Positions 13,420-14,634 of a stretch of DNA of 14,634 nt are shown piece after piece. The position numbers and the translations under genes are program-made. The DNA lies in contig JAQUND010000032.1 of the NCBI GenBank assembly GCA_028717785.1, positions 1 to 14,634 on the forward strand, read 5' to 3'. Within the stretch, counting starts at the first letter, position 1. The number at the start of each line of letters is the position of its first letter. The notes beneath the pieces are model-generated. The model worked only from the letters and a program-made list of their open reading frames with translations. It made no database searches and was not told the origin of the DNA. The stretch comes from Candidatus Nanoarchaeia archaeon (GTDB lineage: Archaea > Nanoarchaeota > Nanoarchaeia > SCGC-AAA011-G17 > JAFCDX01).

Positions 13420-14634
13420 ATGTCAGAAAAAACAAAAGCACATGAATTAGGAAGTAAGCAAAAAGAAATTTCTATTTCAGAGTTTTTTACAAAAAACAGG
13501 CACTTATTAGGTTTTGATAATCCAACAAGAGCATTACTAATGGCTGTAAAAGAAGCAGTAGATAATTCTTTAGATGCATGTGATGAAGCATCTATTTTAC
13601 CTGAAATAATAATTGAAATTAAAAAATTGTCAGAAGAAAGATTTAAAGTTATTATTGAAGATAATGGTCCTGGAATTTTAAAAGCAAATCTTCCAAATGT
13701 ATTTGGAAAATTATTATATGGAAGTAAATTTCATAGATTAAGACAATCAAGAGGGCAACAAGGTATTGGTATTTCAGCTGTAGTATTATATTCACAATTA
13801 ACAACTGGAAAAGCAATTAAAATTACTTCAAGAATTTCTGATAAAAGACCAGCACAATATTATGAACTTCAAATTGATACTAGTAAAAATGAACCTAAAA
13901 TATTATTAGAAAAAGAAATAGAATGGAAAAAGATAACAGGTACAAAAATAGAAATTGAAATGGAAGGAAGGTATCTTAAAGGAAAACAAGGAGTAGATGA
14001 ATATATTAAAGAAGTAGCAATTGTTAATCCGCATGCTGAAATTATTTATACAAATCCTGATAATGAAAAAGTAAAATATACAAGAGCAACAAATGATTTA
14101 CCTAAATTAGCTCAAGAAATTAAACCTCATCCATATGGATTAGAAATGGGAACTTTAATTTCTATGTTATCTTTAACAAAAGCAAGAAGTTTACAAGGAT
14201 TTTTTGTTAGTGATTTTTCAAGAGTTGGAAGTACAACTGCAGAAGAAATTTGTAAAACTGCAAAAGTTAGTCCAGATATTTCTCCAAAAGAAGTTACAAG
14301 AGATCAAGCTGAATTATTATTGAAAGCAATTAAAGATACTAAAATAAGTGCACCTTCATCAGAATGTTTAAGTCCTATTGGATCAGAATTATTAGAAAAA
14401 AGTTTAAGAAAAGAATTTAATGCAGATTATTTTGTTACAGTAACTAGAACACCTGAAGTTTATAGAGGATTTCCATTTATTATTGAAGCAGCAATTGCTT
14501 ATGGTGGGGATTTACCAAAAGATGAAAATGTTAAATTATTAAGATTTGCAAATAGAGTTCCATTATTATATCAACAAGGTGCATGTGCAGTTACAGAATC
14601 ATTTACAGATACAAGTTGGAAACCTTATGGATTA
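13420..14634 (+). CDS. top6B: DNA topoisomerase VI subunit B, 3' end cut by window
   Basis: This is the ATPase subunit of type IIB topoisomerase VI, which with Top6A passes one duplex through another and decatenates or relaxes chromosomal DNA. The visible 405 residues start MSEKTKAHELGSKQKEISIS. They include the GHKL ATP-binding motifs: N-box EAVDNSLDAC (E45, N49), G1 box EDNGPGI (D81, G83, G85) and G2 box GQQGIGIS (112-119). The helix-two-turn-helix (H2TH) region is in the part around DISPKEVTRDQAELLLKAI. The transducer domain begins near YFVTVTRTPEVYRG and is still running at the window edge; full proteins are usually 500-600 residues. Top6A often follows and would lie outside. A TATA box at 13388-13395 supports the ATG at 13420. 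Confidence 0.97.
   Translation, partial: MSEKTKAHELGSKQKEISISEFFTKNRHLLGFDNPTRALLMAVKEAVDNSLDACDEASILPEIIIEIKKLSEERFKVIIEDNGPGILKANLPNVFGKLLYGSKFHRLRQSRGQQGIGISAVVLYSQLTTGKAIKITSRISDKRPAQYYELQIDTSKNEPKILLEKEIEWKKITGTKIEIEMEGRYLKGKQGVDEYIKEVAIVNPHAEIIYTNPDNEKVKYTRATNDLPKLAQEIKPHPYGLEMGTLISMLSLTKARSLQGFFVSDFSRVGSTTAEEICKTAKVSPDISPKEVTRDQAELLLKAIKDTKISAPSSECLSPIGSELLEKSLRKEFNADYFVTVTRTPEVYRGFPFIIEAAIAYGGDLPKDENVKLLRFANRVPLLYQQGACAVTESFTDTSWKPYGL

Noticed and set aside
1..14634. CRISPR arrays, tRNA or rRNA genes, integrase or attachment sites
   Set aside because: No regularly spaced repeats, cloverleaf-like sequence or recombinase was seen on either strand; the apparent short repeats are TATA-type AT-rich sequence.

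Overview
The window is a gene-dense, strongly A+T-rich stretch of an archaeal chromosome. Archaeal identity comes from the gene set: TBP, clamp-loader small subunit (RFC), MCM helicase, aIF2-beta, aIF1A, an NMD3-type protein, a two-KH rRNA-processing protein and topoisomerase VI subunit B. Very short intergenic gaps, reduced proteins (a 932-residue IleRS, an NMD3 of only 105 residues), AGA-dominated arginine codons, and a secreted FG-GAP/thrombospondin-type-3 protein with one C-terminal membrane anchor suggest a small-genome DPANN lineage (Woesearchaeota/Pacearchaeota-like). That placement is inference and was not tested by phylogeny.

Layout. (1) 1-2042, minus strand: partial RFC small subunit, TBP and a TrmB-type wHTH regulator. 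(2) 2132-2497, plus: a one-span membrane protein divergent from the regulator, with two perfect inverted repeats in the shared promoter. (3) 2506-5842, minus: isoleucyl-tRNA synthetase, then a JAMM/MPN metalloprotease. (4) 5919-6395, plus: a short VIT1/CCC1-like metal transporter, divergent from the JAMM gene. (5) 6474-11063, plus: MCM helicase interrupted by a 341-residue LAGLIDADG intein, an OB-fold (RPA-related) protein, aIF2-beta, a DUF424 protein and the stand-alone C-terminal part of NMD3; the last three overlap. (6) 11086-12486: the surface protein. (7) 12517-14634: aIF1A, KH protein and Top6B (cut by the window end), an archaeal neighbourhood in which a RIO1 kinase gene, often found there, is absent.

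How it fits together. Most genes serve replication (RFC, MCM, OB protein, Top6B), basal transcription (TBP) and translation or ribosome assembly (IleRS, aIF2-beta, aIF1A, NMD3, KH protein). Promoters show a recurring pattern: a TTTATAAA-like box centred about 25-29 bp before the start codon, which predicts leaderless mRNAs for first genes. Internal genes instead carry Shine-Dalgarno-like sequences or overlap the gene before. The TBP promoter holds three TTTATAAA boxes, which could allow self-repression.

No tRNA, rRNA, CRISPR array or insertion sequence was seen, and no gene-free stretch exceeds 300 bases. The region is mostly housekeeping. The least ordinary elements are the MCM intein, the TBP promoter, the regulator/membrane-protein divergon, the trimmed NMD3 and the surface protein between two translation clusters.
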